A stretch of 64,000 bases of DNA from Cupriavidus basilensis OR16 (GTDB taxonomy: Bacteria; Pseudomonadota; Gammaproteobacteria; Burkholderiales; Burkholderiaceae): positions 25,128 to 89,127 of the forward strand of contig NZ_AHJE01000094.1 in the NCBI RefSeq assembly GCF_000243095.1. Direction: 5' to 3'. Every line of letters starts with the position of its first letter. The first letter of the stretch is position 1. The notes below the pieces were generated by a model. That model was not told the DNA's origin. It made no database searches and worked only from the letters and a program-made list of their open reading frames with translations. Of the stretch, positions 25,747 through 35,216 are shown one piece after another. The position numbers were made by a program, and so were the translations under genes.

Positions 25747-27819
25747 TCAATGCTGCGCCGAAGCCGAGGCGGGCATCGGCTCGAACGGCGTTTCGCGGTC
25801 GGTCGGTCGGCTCTGCGCGCGGGCATTCATGGCGGTCTTCAAGCCATAGAACACGATCGACAGCACCACGAACATGAACAGCGCGCACAGTCCGGCATCC
25901 AGGTAGTCGTTGAAGACGATGCGATGCATCTGCTCCATCGATTTGGCCGGAGCCAGCACCTTGCCTTGGGCGATGGCATCGCTGAACTTGGCCGCGTGGG
26001 TCAGGAAGCTGACCTTGGGATCGGCGTCGAACAGCTTCTGCCAGCCGGCGGTCAGCGTGCAGATCAGCAGCCAGATGGTGGGCACCAGCGTGACCCAGGC
26101 GTACTGCCCGCGCTTCATCTTGACCAGCACGCAGGTGCCGAGCACCAGCGCCACCGCGGCCAGCATCTGGTTGGAGATGCCGAACAGCGGCCACAGCGTG
26201 TTGATGCCGCCCAGCGGGTCAACCACGCCCTGGTACAGGAAGTAGCCCCAGAAGGATACGGTCAGCGCGGTGGCGATCAGGTTGGCCGGCAGCGAGTCGG
26301 TACGGCGGAACGAGGGCACGAAGGTGCCCAGCAGGTCCTGCAGCATGAAGCGGCCGGCGCGGGTGCCCGCATCCACCGCGGTCAGGATGAACAGCGCCTC
26401 GAACAAGATGGCGAAGTGATACCAGAAAGCCATCATGGCCTGGCCGCCCACCACCTGGTGCAGGATGTGGGCAATGCCCACCGCCAGCGTCGGGGCGCCG
26501 CCGGCACGCGAGATGATGGAGTTCTCGCCGACGTCCTTGGCAGTCTGGATCAGCACGTCGGGGGTGATGACAAAGCCCCAACCCGACACCACCTGCGCCA
26601 CCGATTCCGGCGAGGTGCCGATCACGGCCGCCGGACTGTTCATGGCGAAGTACACGCCCGGCTCGATGACCGAGGCGGCCACCAGCGCCATGATGGCGAC
26701 GAAGGACTCGGCCAGCATCGCGCCATAGCCGATAAAGCGCATATGCGCTTCGCTCTCAAGCAGCTTGGGCGTGGTGCCAGAGGAGATCAGCGCGTGGAAG
26801 CCCGACACCGCGCCGCAGGCGATGGTGATGAAGAGGAAGGGGAACAGGTTGCCCGACCACACCGGGCCGCCGCCCTTGGCAAACTGGGTGAACGCCGGCA
26901 TCTTCAGCTCCGGCGCCACGATCAGGATGCCGATGGCCAGCGCGATGATGGTGCCGATCTTCAGGAACGTGGAGAGATAGTCGCGCGGGGCCAGCAGCAG
27001 CCACACCGGCAGCACGGCAGCGATAAAGCCGTAGATGATCAGCATCCACGTCAGCGCCTTGCCGTCGTAGGTAAACAGCGGCGCCAGCACCGCGCTTTCA
27101 TGCACGTACTGGCCGCCAATGATGGCCAGCATCAGCAGCACGAAGCCGATCACCGACACCTCGCCGATGCGGCCCGGGCGGATATAGCGCGTGTAGATGC
27201 CCATGAAGAGGGCGATGGGAATCGTCACCCCCACCGTGAAGGTGCCCCAGGGCGAGTCCGCCAGCGCCTTCACCACGATCAGCGCCAGCACCGCTAGGAT
27301 GATGATCATGATCATGAAGCAGCCGAACAGCGCGATCATGCCGGGCACCGTGCCCATTTCGGACTTGATCAGGTCGCCCAGCGAGCGGCCGTCGCGGCGC
27401 GTGGAGATGAACAGCACCATGAAGTCCTGCACCGCGCCGGCAAACACCACGCCCGCCAGGATCCACAGCATGCCGGGCATATAGCCCATCTGCGCGGCCA
27501 ACACCGGGCCCACCAGCGGGCCGGCGCCGGCAATGGCGGCGAAGTGGTGGCCGAACAGCACGGCCTTGTTGGTCGGCACGTAGTCCAGCCCGTCGTTGTG
27601 GCGCCAGGCCGGCGTCATGCGCTTGGGGTCGAGCTGCATCACCTTCTCGGCGATGAACTTGCTGTAGTAGCGGTAGGCGATCAGATAGATGCAGATCGCG
27701 GCGACCACGATCCACAAGGCACTGACGGCTTCGCCGCGAGACAGTGCGACGGTGGCGAAGGCGAAGGCGCCAAGGATGGCGACGGCCAGCCACACCAGGT
27801 GTTGCCCGATGCGATTCAT
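25747..27819 (-). CDS. cstA: CstA/BtsT-type pyruvate or peptide transporter
   Basis: A 690-residue membrane protein of the carbon starvation CstA family with about 16-18 membrane segments. Signatures include YVPTNKAVLFGHHFAAIAGAGPLVGPV near residue 80 and GAVQDFMVLFISTRRDGRSL. Family members import pyruvate, and CstA was first linked to peptide uptake in starvation. The ATG at 27819 follows GAGGAGACCCTCATC, a strong ribosome binding site. It forms an operon with ybdD and is divergent from a MctS-like kinase gene, whose regulator is the likely controller of this transporter. Confidence 0.95.
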   Translation of the reverse strand: MNRIGQHLVWLAVAILGAFAFATVALSRGEAVSALWIVVAAICIYLIAYRYYSKFIAEKVMQLDPKRMTPAWRHNDGLDYVPTNKAVLFGHHFAAIAGAGPLVGPVLAAQMGYMPGMLWILAGVVFAGAVQDFMVLFISTRRDGRSLGDLIKSEMGTVPGMIALFGCFMIMIIILAVLALIVVKALADSPWGTFTVGVTIPIALFMGIYTRYIRPGRIGEVSVIGFVLLMLAIIGGQYVHESAVLAPLFTYDGKALTWMLIIYGFIAAVLPVWLLLAPRDYLSTFLKIGTIIALAIGILIVAPELKMPAFTQFAKGGGPVWSGNLFPFLFITIACGAVSGFHALISSGTTPKLLESEAHMRFIGYGAMLAESFVAIMALVAASVIEPGVYFAMNSPAAVIGTSPESVAQVVSGWGFVITPDVLIQTAKDVGENSIISRAGGAPTLAVGIAHILHQVVGGQAMMAFWYHFAILFEALFILTAVDAGTRAGRFMLQDLLGTFVPSFRRTDSLPANLIATALTVSFWGYFLYQGVVDPLGGINTLWPLFGISNQMLAAVALVLGTCVLVKMKRGQYAWVTLVPTIWLLICTLTAGWQKLFDADPKVSFLTHAAKFSDAIAQGKVLAPAKSMEQMHRIVFNDYLDAGLCALFMFVVLSIVFYGLKTAMNARAQSRPTDRETPFEPMPASASAQH

Positions 27820-28212
27820 GATGAGGGTCTCCTCAGTCCGTTTTTAAGAATGCCAGCGGCGGGCAGGTGCCGGAAGCAAGGGGGGCGCGTGGTCAGCGTC
27901 CCCGGGCGGCGGCGGGCGGAGGGGTGCTCGGCGGGATGGTCCCTGCCATGTCTCCGTCGACGCCCGGTATATCTCGCAAGATCCGGATCTGGTCGTCGCA
28001 GGCGGGCGATGCAAACAGCAAAGACGCTAGCCGCACCCACTGCGCAGGACGCGTGCATTACGCCGCTTGCGCGGTGCGCGTGCGTCCGGCGTGTAGTATT
28101 GACACCCGTCCCTGGCGGCACAAGCGCGGAACTACGCAGCGATGCTGCGTGTTACTACGTAGATCGACGCGCGCATGCCGCTTGCGCGTCATCCGTGTTT
28201 ACCCCGGTCCCG
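27820..28212. other. Divergent control region between cstA and the sensor kinase
   Basis: About 390 bases between two divergent genes. ACGCAGC (28134-28140) and GCTGCGT (28144-28150) form a short palindrome in the half nearer the kinase gene, followed by TTACTACGTAG. The region should contain the promoters of both genes and a binding site for the adjacent LuxR-type regulator, but I cannot fix a -35/-10 pair with confidence. Confidence 0.45.
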
Positions 28213-29625
28213 ATGAAACTCCGTCAGAAAATCCTGTTATTGGCCGTCGCGCCGCTCGCCGTGGCCATGTTCGGCATCGCGCTGGCGGTACGCTACCAGG
28301 CCACCCAGCTGGCGAGCCACGAGCGCGCCCTGGTCGAGGCGGCCTACCTGCAGAGCAAGGAAGTCGAGCTGCGCCACTACGTAGAGCTGGCGCAAAGCGC
28401 GATCGCGCCGATGGTGCGCTCGGGCCACAACGATGCGGCCACGCGCGACGCCGCCATGCAGGCCCTGGCGCGCCTGGACTATGGGCCCGACGGCTATTTT
28501 TTCCTCTATGACCTGCAAGGCCGTAACCTGATGCACCCGCGCCAGCCCGAGCTGGTCGGGCAGGATCTGTGGAGCCTGCGGGACCCGCAGGGCGCGCTCA
28601 CCATCCAGAAGCTGATCGCCGCGGCCCGCGGCGGCGGTGGCTCGGTGCGCTATATGTGGAGAAAGCCCTCCTCGCAGCAACTGGCCCCCAAGCTGGGCTA
28701 CGTGGTGGCCGTGCCGGAGTGGAACTGGATGCTGGGCACGGGCATCTATCTCGACGACGTGGAGCGCACCCTGCGCCAGCTCGACGCGCGGGCTGAGACC
28801 GATATCCGCGAAACCATGGCCTGGATCGGCGTGATTGCCGCGATCAGCATCCTGCTGGTAGCCGCCAGCGGCCTGGCGCTCAATGTGAGCGAGCACCGCG
28901 AGGCCGATGCCAAGCTGCGGCAGCTGGCGCAGCGCGTGGTGCAGTCGCAGGAAGAGGAACGCGCGCGGCTGTCGCGTGAGCTGCACGACGGTATCAGCCA
29001 GTTGCTGGTGTCGGTCAAGCTGCTGCTGGAGACCGCCGCCAACCGGCTGCGCCTGGCCCCGGCCGAGGGCCAGTCGGTGGCGCCCGTGCTCGGCACGGCG
29101 CTGGTCCGGCTGGATACGGTCTTCAATGAGGTGCGCCGGGTGGCGCGCAACCTGCGCCCTGCCCTGCTTGACGACCTTGGCCTGTTCGCCGCGCTGGAGC
29201 ATCTCGCGCGCGAGATGCAGGAGGGCAGCGGGCTGCAGATCCGCGTCGCGCGTACCGGCAAGCCGCGCGAACTGGCCGACGAGCAGGCCACGGCGCTGTT
29301 CCGCATCGCCCAGGAGGCGCTGACCAATGTGGAGCGGCATGCGCGTGCGCGCCATGTCACGCTGGCGCTGGCGTTCGACGCCGAGGCCACCCGCCTGACC
29401 GTGCTGGACGATGGCGCGGGCTTCGACGTGGCGCGCATGCAGCACGATCCCGCACGTGGCATCGGCCTGCGCAACCTGCGCGAGCGCATCGCCGCGCTGG
29501 GCGGCGAGTTCGATATTGTCTCCGGGCCGGGCGCGACCCGGCTGAGCGCCGCGGTGCCGGTGGTGCCGCCGGCCACCCGCTACAACCCCGATTCACCCGA
29601 CGCACCAGGAAACACCCGCTCATGA
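28213..29625 (+). CDS. MctS-like sensor histidine kinase with Cache domain
   Basis: A 470-residue kinase of the NarL-type branch. An N-terminal membrane segment (ILLLAVAPLAVAMFGIALAV) and a second near residue 200 (AWIGVIAAISILLVAASGLAL) bracket a periplasmic single Cache domain with DGYFFLYDLQGRNLMHP and PEWNWMLGTGIYLDDV, typical for sensing small carboxylates. The dimerisation/phosphoacceptor region has H258 in LSRELHDGISQLL, followed by the ATPase motifs QEALTNVERHA and LDDGAGFD. The ATG at 28213 begins MKLRQKILLL. The gene overlaps the next (response regulator) by ATGA. Related MctS/MctR pairs control monocarboxylate transport; here cstA is divergent, so pyruvate sensing is a reasonable inference. 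Confidence 0.9.
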   Translation: MKLRQKILLLAVAPLAVAMFGIALAVRYQATQLASHERALVEAAYLQSKEVELRHYVELAQSAIAPMVRSGHNDAATRDAAMQALARLDYGPDGYFFLYDLQGRNLMHPRQPELVGQDLWSLRDPQGALTIQKLIAAARGGGGSVRYMWRKPSSQQLAPKLGYVVAVPEWNWMLGTGIYLDDVERTLRQLDARAETDIRETMAWIGVIAAISILLVAASGLALNVSEHREADAKLRQLAQRVVQSQEEERARLSRELHDGISQLLVSVKLLLETAANRLRLAPAEGQSVAPVLGTALVRLDTVFNEVRRVARNLRPALLDDLGLFAALEHLAREMQEGSGLQIRVARTGKPRELADEQATALFRIAQEALTNVERHARARHVTLALAFDAEATRLTVLDDGAGFDVARMQHDPARGIGLRNLRERIAALGGEFDIVSGPGATRLSAAVPVVPPATRYNPDSPDAPGNTRS

Positions 29626-30290
29626 CCCCCGCCCCAGCCCGCGTCCTGTTGATCGACGACCACGCGCTGGTGCGCGACGGCATGCGCATGCGCCTTAGCC
29701 TGCAGCCCGAGCTCACGGTGGTGGGCGAAGCCGACGACGGCGAGGCCGCGCTGGCCTGGCTGGCGCAGGCCAGCGCCGTGCACATGCCCGAGCTGGTCAT
29801 TACCGATATCGGCATGCGGGGCATGGGCGGCATCGCGCTGGCCGCCGCGCTGCACGAAGACTATCCCGAGCTCGCGGTGCTGATCGTGTCGATGCACGAC
29901 AACCTCGAATACGTGCGCCAGGCGATCCGCGCCGGCGCGCGCGGCTATGTGCTCAAGGATGCGCCCTCCGATGAATTGATGGCCGCCATTGCCGCGGTGC
30001 TGGCCGGCCGCGTGTTCTACAGCGCCCGCATTGCCCGCAGCATGGCCGCGCAAACCCCGGCCGCCGGGCCGCTCGATGCGCTCACCCCGCGCGAGCGCGA
30101 CATCTTCAACTGCATCGGCCGCGGCCAGGCCAACAAGGACATTGCCGCCGCGCTGGGGGTGTCGGTGCGCACCATCGAGACCCACCGGCTCAACCTGCGG
30201 CGCAAGCTCGGCATCGAAGGCCGCGCGGAGCTGGTGAAGTTCGCCGTGGAGCAAGGGAGCACGGAGGGCGGGCCGGCCGGGTCCCAATGA
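29622..30290 (+). CDS. MctR-like LuxR/NarL family response regulator
   Basis: A 222-residue response regulator with a receiver domain (acidic D12/D13 in LLIDDH, phosphoacceptor D62 in LVITDIGMRGMGG, Lys in YVLKDAPSDE) and a C-terminal LuxR-type helix-turn-helix (LTPRERDIFNCIGRGQANKD and LGVSVRTIETHRLNLRRKLG). It overlaps the kinase stop by four bases, showing translational coupling. By neighbourhood it should regulate the divergent cstA-ybdD operon and perhaps its own. Confidence 0.93.
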   Translation: MTPAPARVLLIDDHALVRDGMRMRLSLQPELTVVGEADDGEAALAWLAQASAVHMPELVITDIGMRGMGGIALAAALHEDYPELAVLIVSMHDNLEYVRQAIRAGARGYVLKDAPSDELMAAIAAVLAGRVFYSARIARSMAAQTPAAGPLDALTPRERDIFNCIGRGQANKDIAAALGVSVRTIETHRLNLRRKLGIEGRAELVKFAVEQGSTEGGPAGSQ

Positions 30291-30294
30291 AAAA

Positions 30295-30332
30295 AGGAAA
30301 AAAGCCCACCCCGTTTGACGGGAGTGGGCTTT
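30295..30332. terminator. Bidirectional terminator between regulator and pckG
   Basis: AAAGCCCAC (30301-30309) and GTGGGCTTT (30324-30332) pair, with an inner CCCG/CGGG stem. A-rich sequence from 30290 gives a T-run for the minus strand, and TTT closes the plus strand. It serves the convergent response-regulator and pckG genes. Confidence 0.8.
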
Positions 30333-30397
30333 AGCGCTTGCCGACGAAGCTCCAGCCGTGGCCGCAAGCGCGCGGCTTTGGCTGGTGTGCCTGCTAT

Positions 30398-32254
30398 TTA
30401 GGCAGCCAGGCGCTTTGCCAGCGCAGCCTTGGCATCCACCAGGGCTTGCGGCAGGTTGTGCTTGAGTTGCGTGAACAGCTCGTCATGCAGCGCCAGCTCC
30501 TGTTGCCAGGCGGCGCGGTCGATCGAGGTGACCTGCTCGAACTGCTGCTTGGTGAAATCCAGGCCTTCCCAGTTCAGGTCCTCGAAGCTGGGCGAGGTGC
30601 CGAACACGTGGTCGGTGCCCTTGCCGCGGCCTTCGACGCGGTCGATCATCCACGACAGCACGCGCATGTTCTCGCCAAAGCCCGGCCACACGAAGTTGCC
30701 GGCTTCGTCCTTGCGGAACCAGTTGACGCAGTAGATGCCCGGCAGCTTGGCGCCCGAAGCTTCCAGCTTCTTGCCCAGCGCCAGCCAGTGGCCGAAGTAG
30801 TCGCTCATGTTGTAGCCGCAGAACGGCAGCATGGCGAACGGGTCGCGGCGCACCACGCCTTGCTGGCCGGCAGCGGCGGCGGTGGTTTCCGAACCCATGG
30901 TGGCGGCCATGTAGACGCCTTCGGTCCAGTTGCGGGCCTCGGTCACCAGCGGCACGGTGGTGGAGCGGCGCCCGCCGAAGATGAACGCATCGATGGCGAC
31001 GCCAGCCGGGTTGTCCCAGTTATCGTCGATCGACGGGCACTGCACGGCCGGGGCGGTGAAGCGGGCGTTCGGATGCGCTGCCTTGGCGCCGGTTTCCTTG
31101 GCGATGGCCGGGGTCCAGTCCTTGCCTTGCCAGTCGGTCAGGTGCGCCGGGGCTTCCTTGGTCATGCCTTCCCACCACACGTCGCCGTCATCGGTCAGCG
31201 CCACGTTGGTGAAGATGACGTTTTCCTTGAGCGTAGCCATCGCGTTGAAGTTGGTCTTCTCGCTGGTGCCCGGGGCCACGCCGAAGTAGCCGGCTTCCGG
31301 GTTGATGGCGTACAGGCGGCCGTCCTGGCCCGGCTTGATCCAGGCGATGTCGTCGCCGATGGTGGTGACCTTCCAGCCTTCGAAGCCCTTGGGCGGGATC
31401 AGCATGGCGAAGTTGGTCTTGCCGCAGGCCGACGGGAACGCGGCGGCCACGTGGTACTTCTTGCCCCCCGGCGAGGTCACGCCCAGGATCAGCATGTGCT
31501 CGGCCAGCCAGCCCTCGTCACGGCCCATGGTGGACGCGATGCGCAGCGCGAAGCATTTTTTGCCCAGCAGCGCGTTGCCGCCGTAGCCCGAGCCGTACGA
31601 CCAGATTTCGCGCGTTTCCGGGAAATGGACGATGTACTTGGTCGGGTTGCACGGCCAGGCCACGTCTTTCTCGCCGGCGGCCAGGGGCTTGCCCACGGTG
31701 TGCACGCACGGCACGAACTCGCCGTCGGTGCCCAGCACGTCGAATACGGCGCGGCCCATGCGCGTCATGATGCGCATATTGACGGCAACGTACGGCGAAT
31801 CCGACAGTTCCACGCCGATGTGGGCGATCGGCGAGCCCAGCGGGCCCATCGAGAACGGCACCACGTACAGCGTGCGGCCACGCATGCAGCCGTCGAACAG
31901 GCCAGACAGCGTCTGGCGCATTTCAGCCGGGGCGGTCCAGTTGTTGGTGGCGCCGGCGTCTTCCTTCTTCTGCGAGCAGATGAAGGTGCGGTCTTCCACG
32001 CGTGCCACGTCGGACGGATCGGACAGCGCCAGGAACGAGTTCTTGCGCTTGGCCGGGTTCAGGCGCTTCATGGTGCCGGCGGCGACCATCTGTTCGCACA
32101 GGCGGTCGTATTCTTCCTGCGAGCCGTCGCACCAGTAGATATTGTCGGGTTTGGCAAGGGCGGCGAACTCGGCGACCCAGGCGACCAGTTTCTGGTGCTT
32201 GACCCAGGCTGGAACGTTGAGTGCGGGCGTGCCCTGCATGGCGGGGTGGTTCAT
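30398..32254 (-). CDS. pckG: Phosphoenolpyruvate carboxykinase (GTP)
   Basis: A 618-residue GTP-dependent PEPCK, which converts oxaloacetate and GTP to phosphoenolpyruvate, the key step of gluconeogenesis. Visible motifs include the kinase P-loop region AAFPSACGKTNFAMLIPP with the mobile-loop Cys, the metal-binding DDIAWIKPGQDGRLYAINPE, the guanine-binding region FGENMRVLSWMIDR, and RRSTTVPLV. The ATG at 32254 starts MNHPAMQGTPALNVPAWV, the normal N-terminus for this group. It stands alone with a convergent terminator. Together with cstA nearby it fits growth on organic acids. Confidence 0.97.
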   Translation of the reverse strand: MNHPAMQGTPALNVPAWVKHQKLVAWVAEFAALAKPDNIYWCDGSQEEYDRLCEQMVAAGTMKRLNPAKRKNSFLALSDPSDVARVEDRTFICSQKKEDAGATNNWTAPAEMRQTLSGLFDGCMRGRTLYVVPFSMGPLGSPIAHIGVELSDSPYVAVNMRIMTRMGRAVFDVLGTDGEFVPCVHTVGKPLAAGEKDVAWPCNPTKYIVHFPETREIWSYGSGYGGNALLGKKCFALRIASTMGRDEGWLAEHMLILGVTSPGGKKYHVAAAFPSACGKTNFAMLIPPKGFEGWKVTTIGDDIAWIKPGQDGRLYAINPEAGYFGVAPGTSEKTNFNAMATLKENVIFTNVALTDDGDVWWEGMTKEAPAHLTDWQGKDWTPAIAKETGAKAAHPNARFTAPAVQCPSIDDNWDNPAGVAIDAFIFGGRRSTTVPLVTEARNWTEGVYMAATMGSETTAAAAGQQGVVRRDPFAMLPFCGYNMSDYFGHWLALGKKLEASGAKLPGIYCVNWFRKDEAGNFVWPGFGENMRVLSWMIDRVEGRGKGTDHVFGTSPSFEDLNWEGLDFTKQQFEQVTSIDRAAWQQELALHDELFTQLKHNLPQALVDAKAALAKRLAA

Positions 32255-32754
32255 ACTGCAACTCCAAAAGCGTAAAGGAAATCTTGCAAAGCCTGCCCGG
32301 TTGCCGCCTTTGGGAGACGGCTGGCGGTGGCCCCATCGCCAGGGCGGAAACGCGGTAATTCGCCGCCGGTTCCGCACCGGGCCGCATGGGATGGCTCGGG
32401 CCAGGATCGTCACATCCCGTTACAACTCCGCAGCGACTGGCACTGCGCAAAAGGTCGCGACAGGCCCCGCGGCTGCGCTACAGTGGCGCTGCGCCTGTGA
32501 CGGGCGCCGGGCAGGCTTTGTCCGACGCGCCCCCGGTGACGGGAGACAGGCTCGACCGACAATCTGGGGCGGCATCGGAACCGGCAAGGATACCACCGCC
32601 GCACGCCGCTGTTTTTTTTTTGCGTCGCGCGGGATTGTTCCCGCCGCGTGCTGCAGCGGAGCGGTGTCGGGCGGCAGATGCTAAAACTATAACGTTGATG
32701 GGTGCGCCGCAATGTGGTTGCGCGCACCTTGCGATAGCCAAACTAGAGTTTCCG
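32255..32754. other. Intergenic region between divergent pckG and dehydrogenase genes
   Basis: Exactly 500 bases with no recognisable gene. It contains an 11-base T-run near 32611-32621, unusual for this GC-rich genome, and palindromic GC-rich stretches (for example around 32508 and 32663). Both genes' promoters must lie here; no motif is strong enough to mark. Confidence 0.45.
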
Positions 32755-33768
32755 ATGAAGATTGCCGTACTCGACGATTATCAGGACGCCGTTCGCAAGC
32801 TGTCGAGCTTCAGCCTGCTCGATGGCCACGACGTCAAGGTGTTCAACAACACCGTCAAGGGCGTAGGCCAGCTGGCGGCACGCCTGTCCGATGTGGAAGC
32901 CGTGGTGCTTATTCGCGAACGGTCGCGCATCACCCGGCAACTGCTGGAAAAACTCCCTAAACTCAAGATCGTCAGCCAGACCGGGCGCGTTGGCGGCCAT
33001 GTGGATGTCGAGGCCTGTACCGAGCGCGGCGTCGCGGTGCTGGAAGGCGCGGGCTCGCCCGTGGCCCCGGCAGAACTCACCTGGGCCCTGATCATGGCGG
33101 CCCAGCGCCGCATTCCCCAATACGTGGCCAGCCTCAAGCATGGCGCCTGGCAGCAGTCCGGGCTCAAGTCCACCACCATGCCACCCAATTTCGGCCTGGG
33201 CCAGGTGCTGCGCGGGCAGACGCTCGGGATCTGGGGCTATGGCAAGATCGGCAAGCTGCTGGCGGGCTACGGCCGCGCCTTCGGCATGAATGTGCTGGTA
33301 TGGGGACGCGAGAACTCGCAGAAAAGCGCGCGCGAGGACGGCCTGGCCGTGGCCGAGTCGCCCGAGCAATTGTTTACCGACAGCGACGTGCTCTCGCTAC
33401 ACCTGCGCCTGAATGACGAGACCCGCGGGCTGGTCAAGCTGGCCGACCTCTCCCGCATGAAGCCCACCGCCCTGTTCGTCAACACCAGCCGCGCCGAACT
33501 GGTCGAGGAGAACGCCCTGCTCGCCGCGCTCAACCGCGGGCGTCCCGGCATGGCGGCGGTCGACGTGTTCGAGTCCGAGCCCATCCTGCAGGGCCATGCC
33601 CTGCTGCGCATGGAAAACTGCATCTGCACGCCGCACCTGGGCTATGTCGAGCGCGAAAGCTATGAGATGTATTTCCGCATTGCGTTCCAGAACATCCTCG
33701 ATGTGCTGGCCGGCAAACACGACAGCATCGCCAATCCCAAGGCGCTGACGCCGGCGCTGTCGCGCTAG
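32755..33768 (+). CDS. D-2-hydroxyacid dehydrogenase family protein
   Basis: A 337-residue NAD-dependent D-2-hydroxyacid dehydrogenase. The N-terminal catalytic part begins MKIAVLDDYQDAVRKLSSF; the Rossmann domain has LGIWGYGKIGKLLAGYGRAF; catalytic residues are the Arg in FVNTSRAELVEENAL, the Glu in VDVFESEPI and the His in CTPHLGYVERE. The family covers phosphoglycerate, glyoxylate and lactate-type dehydrogenases; the motif spacing here matches the group of unassigned members in Burkholderiales, so the substrate is open. The ATG at 32755 begins the domain. The next gene, an MFS transporter, is 155 bases downstream. Confidence 0.9.
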   Translation: MKIAVLDDYQDAVRKLSSFSLLDGHDVKVFNNTVKGVGQLAARLSDVEAVVLIRERSRITRQLLEKLPKLKIVSQTGRVGGHVDVEACTERGVAVLEGAGSPVAPAELTWALIMAAQRRIPQYVASLKHGAWQQSGLKSTTMPPNFGLGQVLRGQTLGIWGYGKIGKLLAGYGRAFGMNVLVWGRENSQKSAREDGLAVAESPEQLFTDSDVLSLHLRLNDETRGLVKLADLSRMKPTALFVNTSRAELVEENALLAALNRGRPGMAAVDVFESEPILQGHALLRMENCICTPHLGYVERESYEMYFRIAFQNILDVLAGKHDSIANPKALTPALSR

Positions 33769-33923
33769 GCGCGGCGCGTCAGCCACCCCGGCCACCCCGG
33801 CCACCGGCCGGCGAGTGCGCTACGCGCAACGCGAACAAGGCAAAACCGCTACACTCGGACTTCCCGCGCGGCCCCTGGCCGCGCTTTTCGTCCTTCCCAC
33901 CCGTTTTCCCTGCCCCCGCCGCC

Positions 33924-35119
33924 ATGGATCCCAGGCTCGTGATGCTGTGCCTTGGCAATTTCGTGATCGGTACCGGCGCGATGATTGTCACCGGAGCGCG
34001 ATGATTGTCACCGGCATGCTCAATGACATTGCCGGCGCTTTCCAGCTCGGCGCCGGCACCGCCGGCCAGCTGATCTCCGTATTTGCCCTGGCGACCTGCA
34101 TCGGCGCGCCCCTGTTCGCCACGCTCGGCTCGCGCATCGACCGCCGGCTGCTGCTGGCGGGCTCGCTGCTGGTCTATGCCGCGACGCACCTGGCCGCGGC
34201 TTTCGCGCCGAGCTTTGCCAGCCTGATGGCGATCCGTTTCCTGAGCGCGATCGGCGCGGCCATCTATACGCCGCAAGCGGCTGCCACCTTGCCATTGCTG
34301 GTCAACGCGCAGACGCGCGGGCGCGCCATCAGCTTTATCTTCCTGGGCTGGAGCGTGGCCAGCGTGGTGGGCGTGCCAATGGGGACATGGATCGCCAGCA
34401 CCCTGGGATGGCGTTTCAGCATGGGGCTGGTGGGTTTGCTGGCGCTGGGCGCGGCGGTGGGCGTGTGGCGGGCCTTGCCGCAGCGGCTATATGTGGAGCC
34501 GGTTGGGCGCGCGGCGTGGGGCGCGGTGCTGCGGCATACGCCGATGGTGCTGGTGGTGGCTACCACCATGATCCAGTCGGCCGGGATGTTCACGCTGTTT
34601 ACCTATATCGCGCCGCTGCTGCGCGACGTGCATGGCATCAGCGGCGGCGCCCTCAGCCTGATGTTCCTGGCTTACGGCGCATGCGGCGTTAGCGGCAATG
34701 TGCTGGCGGCTTCGCGCATGGACCGGATCACGCCCGCGCGCATCGTCCAGATCGCCATGCTGACCTCGCTGGCAGCCATGCTGCTGTGGCCGCTCGCCGC
34801 GCTGGGGCCGATGGCGCTGGTGCTGATCTTCATGCTGTGGGGCGTGGGCGGCTTTGCCACCAACAGCGCGCAACAGGCGCGGCTGGTGGCGCTGGCGCCG
34901 GAGCGCGCGGCGGTGTCGATCTCGCTCAACTCGTCTTCCATCTACCTCGGCCAGGCCTTGGGCGCGATGGGTGGCGCGGCGATCTATGCGACCGCCGGCG
35001 CCGACTCGCTGCACTGGGGCGCGGCGGCGCTGATGCTGCTGGCGTTGGCGGTATCGCAGCGGGCGCGGGTGCTGGGACAGCGCTGGAGCCTGCGCGAGAC
35101 AGCGCGGCAGCAGGCCTGA
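33924..35119 (+). pseudogene. MFS transporter, frameshifted near the start by a 20-base insertion
   Basis: An MFS-type permease (about 12 spans) with AMIVTGMLNDIAGAFQLGAG in span 1, LATCIGAPLFATLGSRIDRR (loop 2-3 motif), SAIGAAIYTPQAAATLPLLV and SLNSSSIYLGQALGAMGGAA. The native start is most likely the ATG at 33924 (MDPRLVMLCLGNFVIGTGAM). A 19-base direct repeat with a 20-base offset (33976-34014) breaks that frame after about 24 residues. Without the extra 20 bases the gene encodes 391 residues. Alternatively, translation could begin at the second repeat copy (ATG 34001), losing about half of the first span. It resembles chloramphenicol/arabinose-type exporters; substrate unknown. A duplication error cannot be excluded. 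Confidence 0.8.
33976..34014 (+). repeat. 19-base direct repeat in the MFS gene
   Basis: GCGCGATGATTGTCACCGG occurs at 33976-33994 and 33996-34014, separated by one A. The offset of 20 shifts the reading frame of the transporter gene. Confidence 0.9.
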
Positions 35120-35216
35120 CCCAGCCGTGCGGCGCCGCACATGGGGCGGCTCACTTGATACCTCCGTTCGGAAAATCCCGGCGCTAAGATTAGGGGCACA
35201 GGGTCAAGGAGACGGC

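Noticed and set aside
25456..27297. 613-residue plus-strand frame opposite cstA
   Set aside because: Antisense to CstA with low-complexity His/Arg/Gln content.
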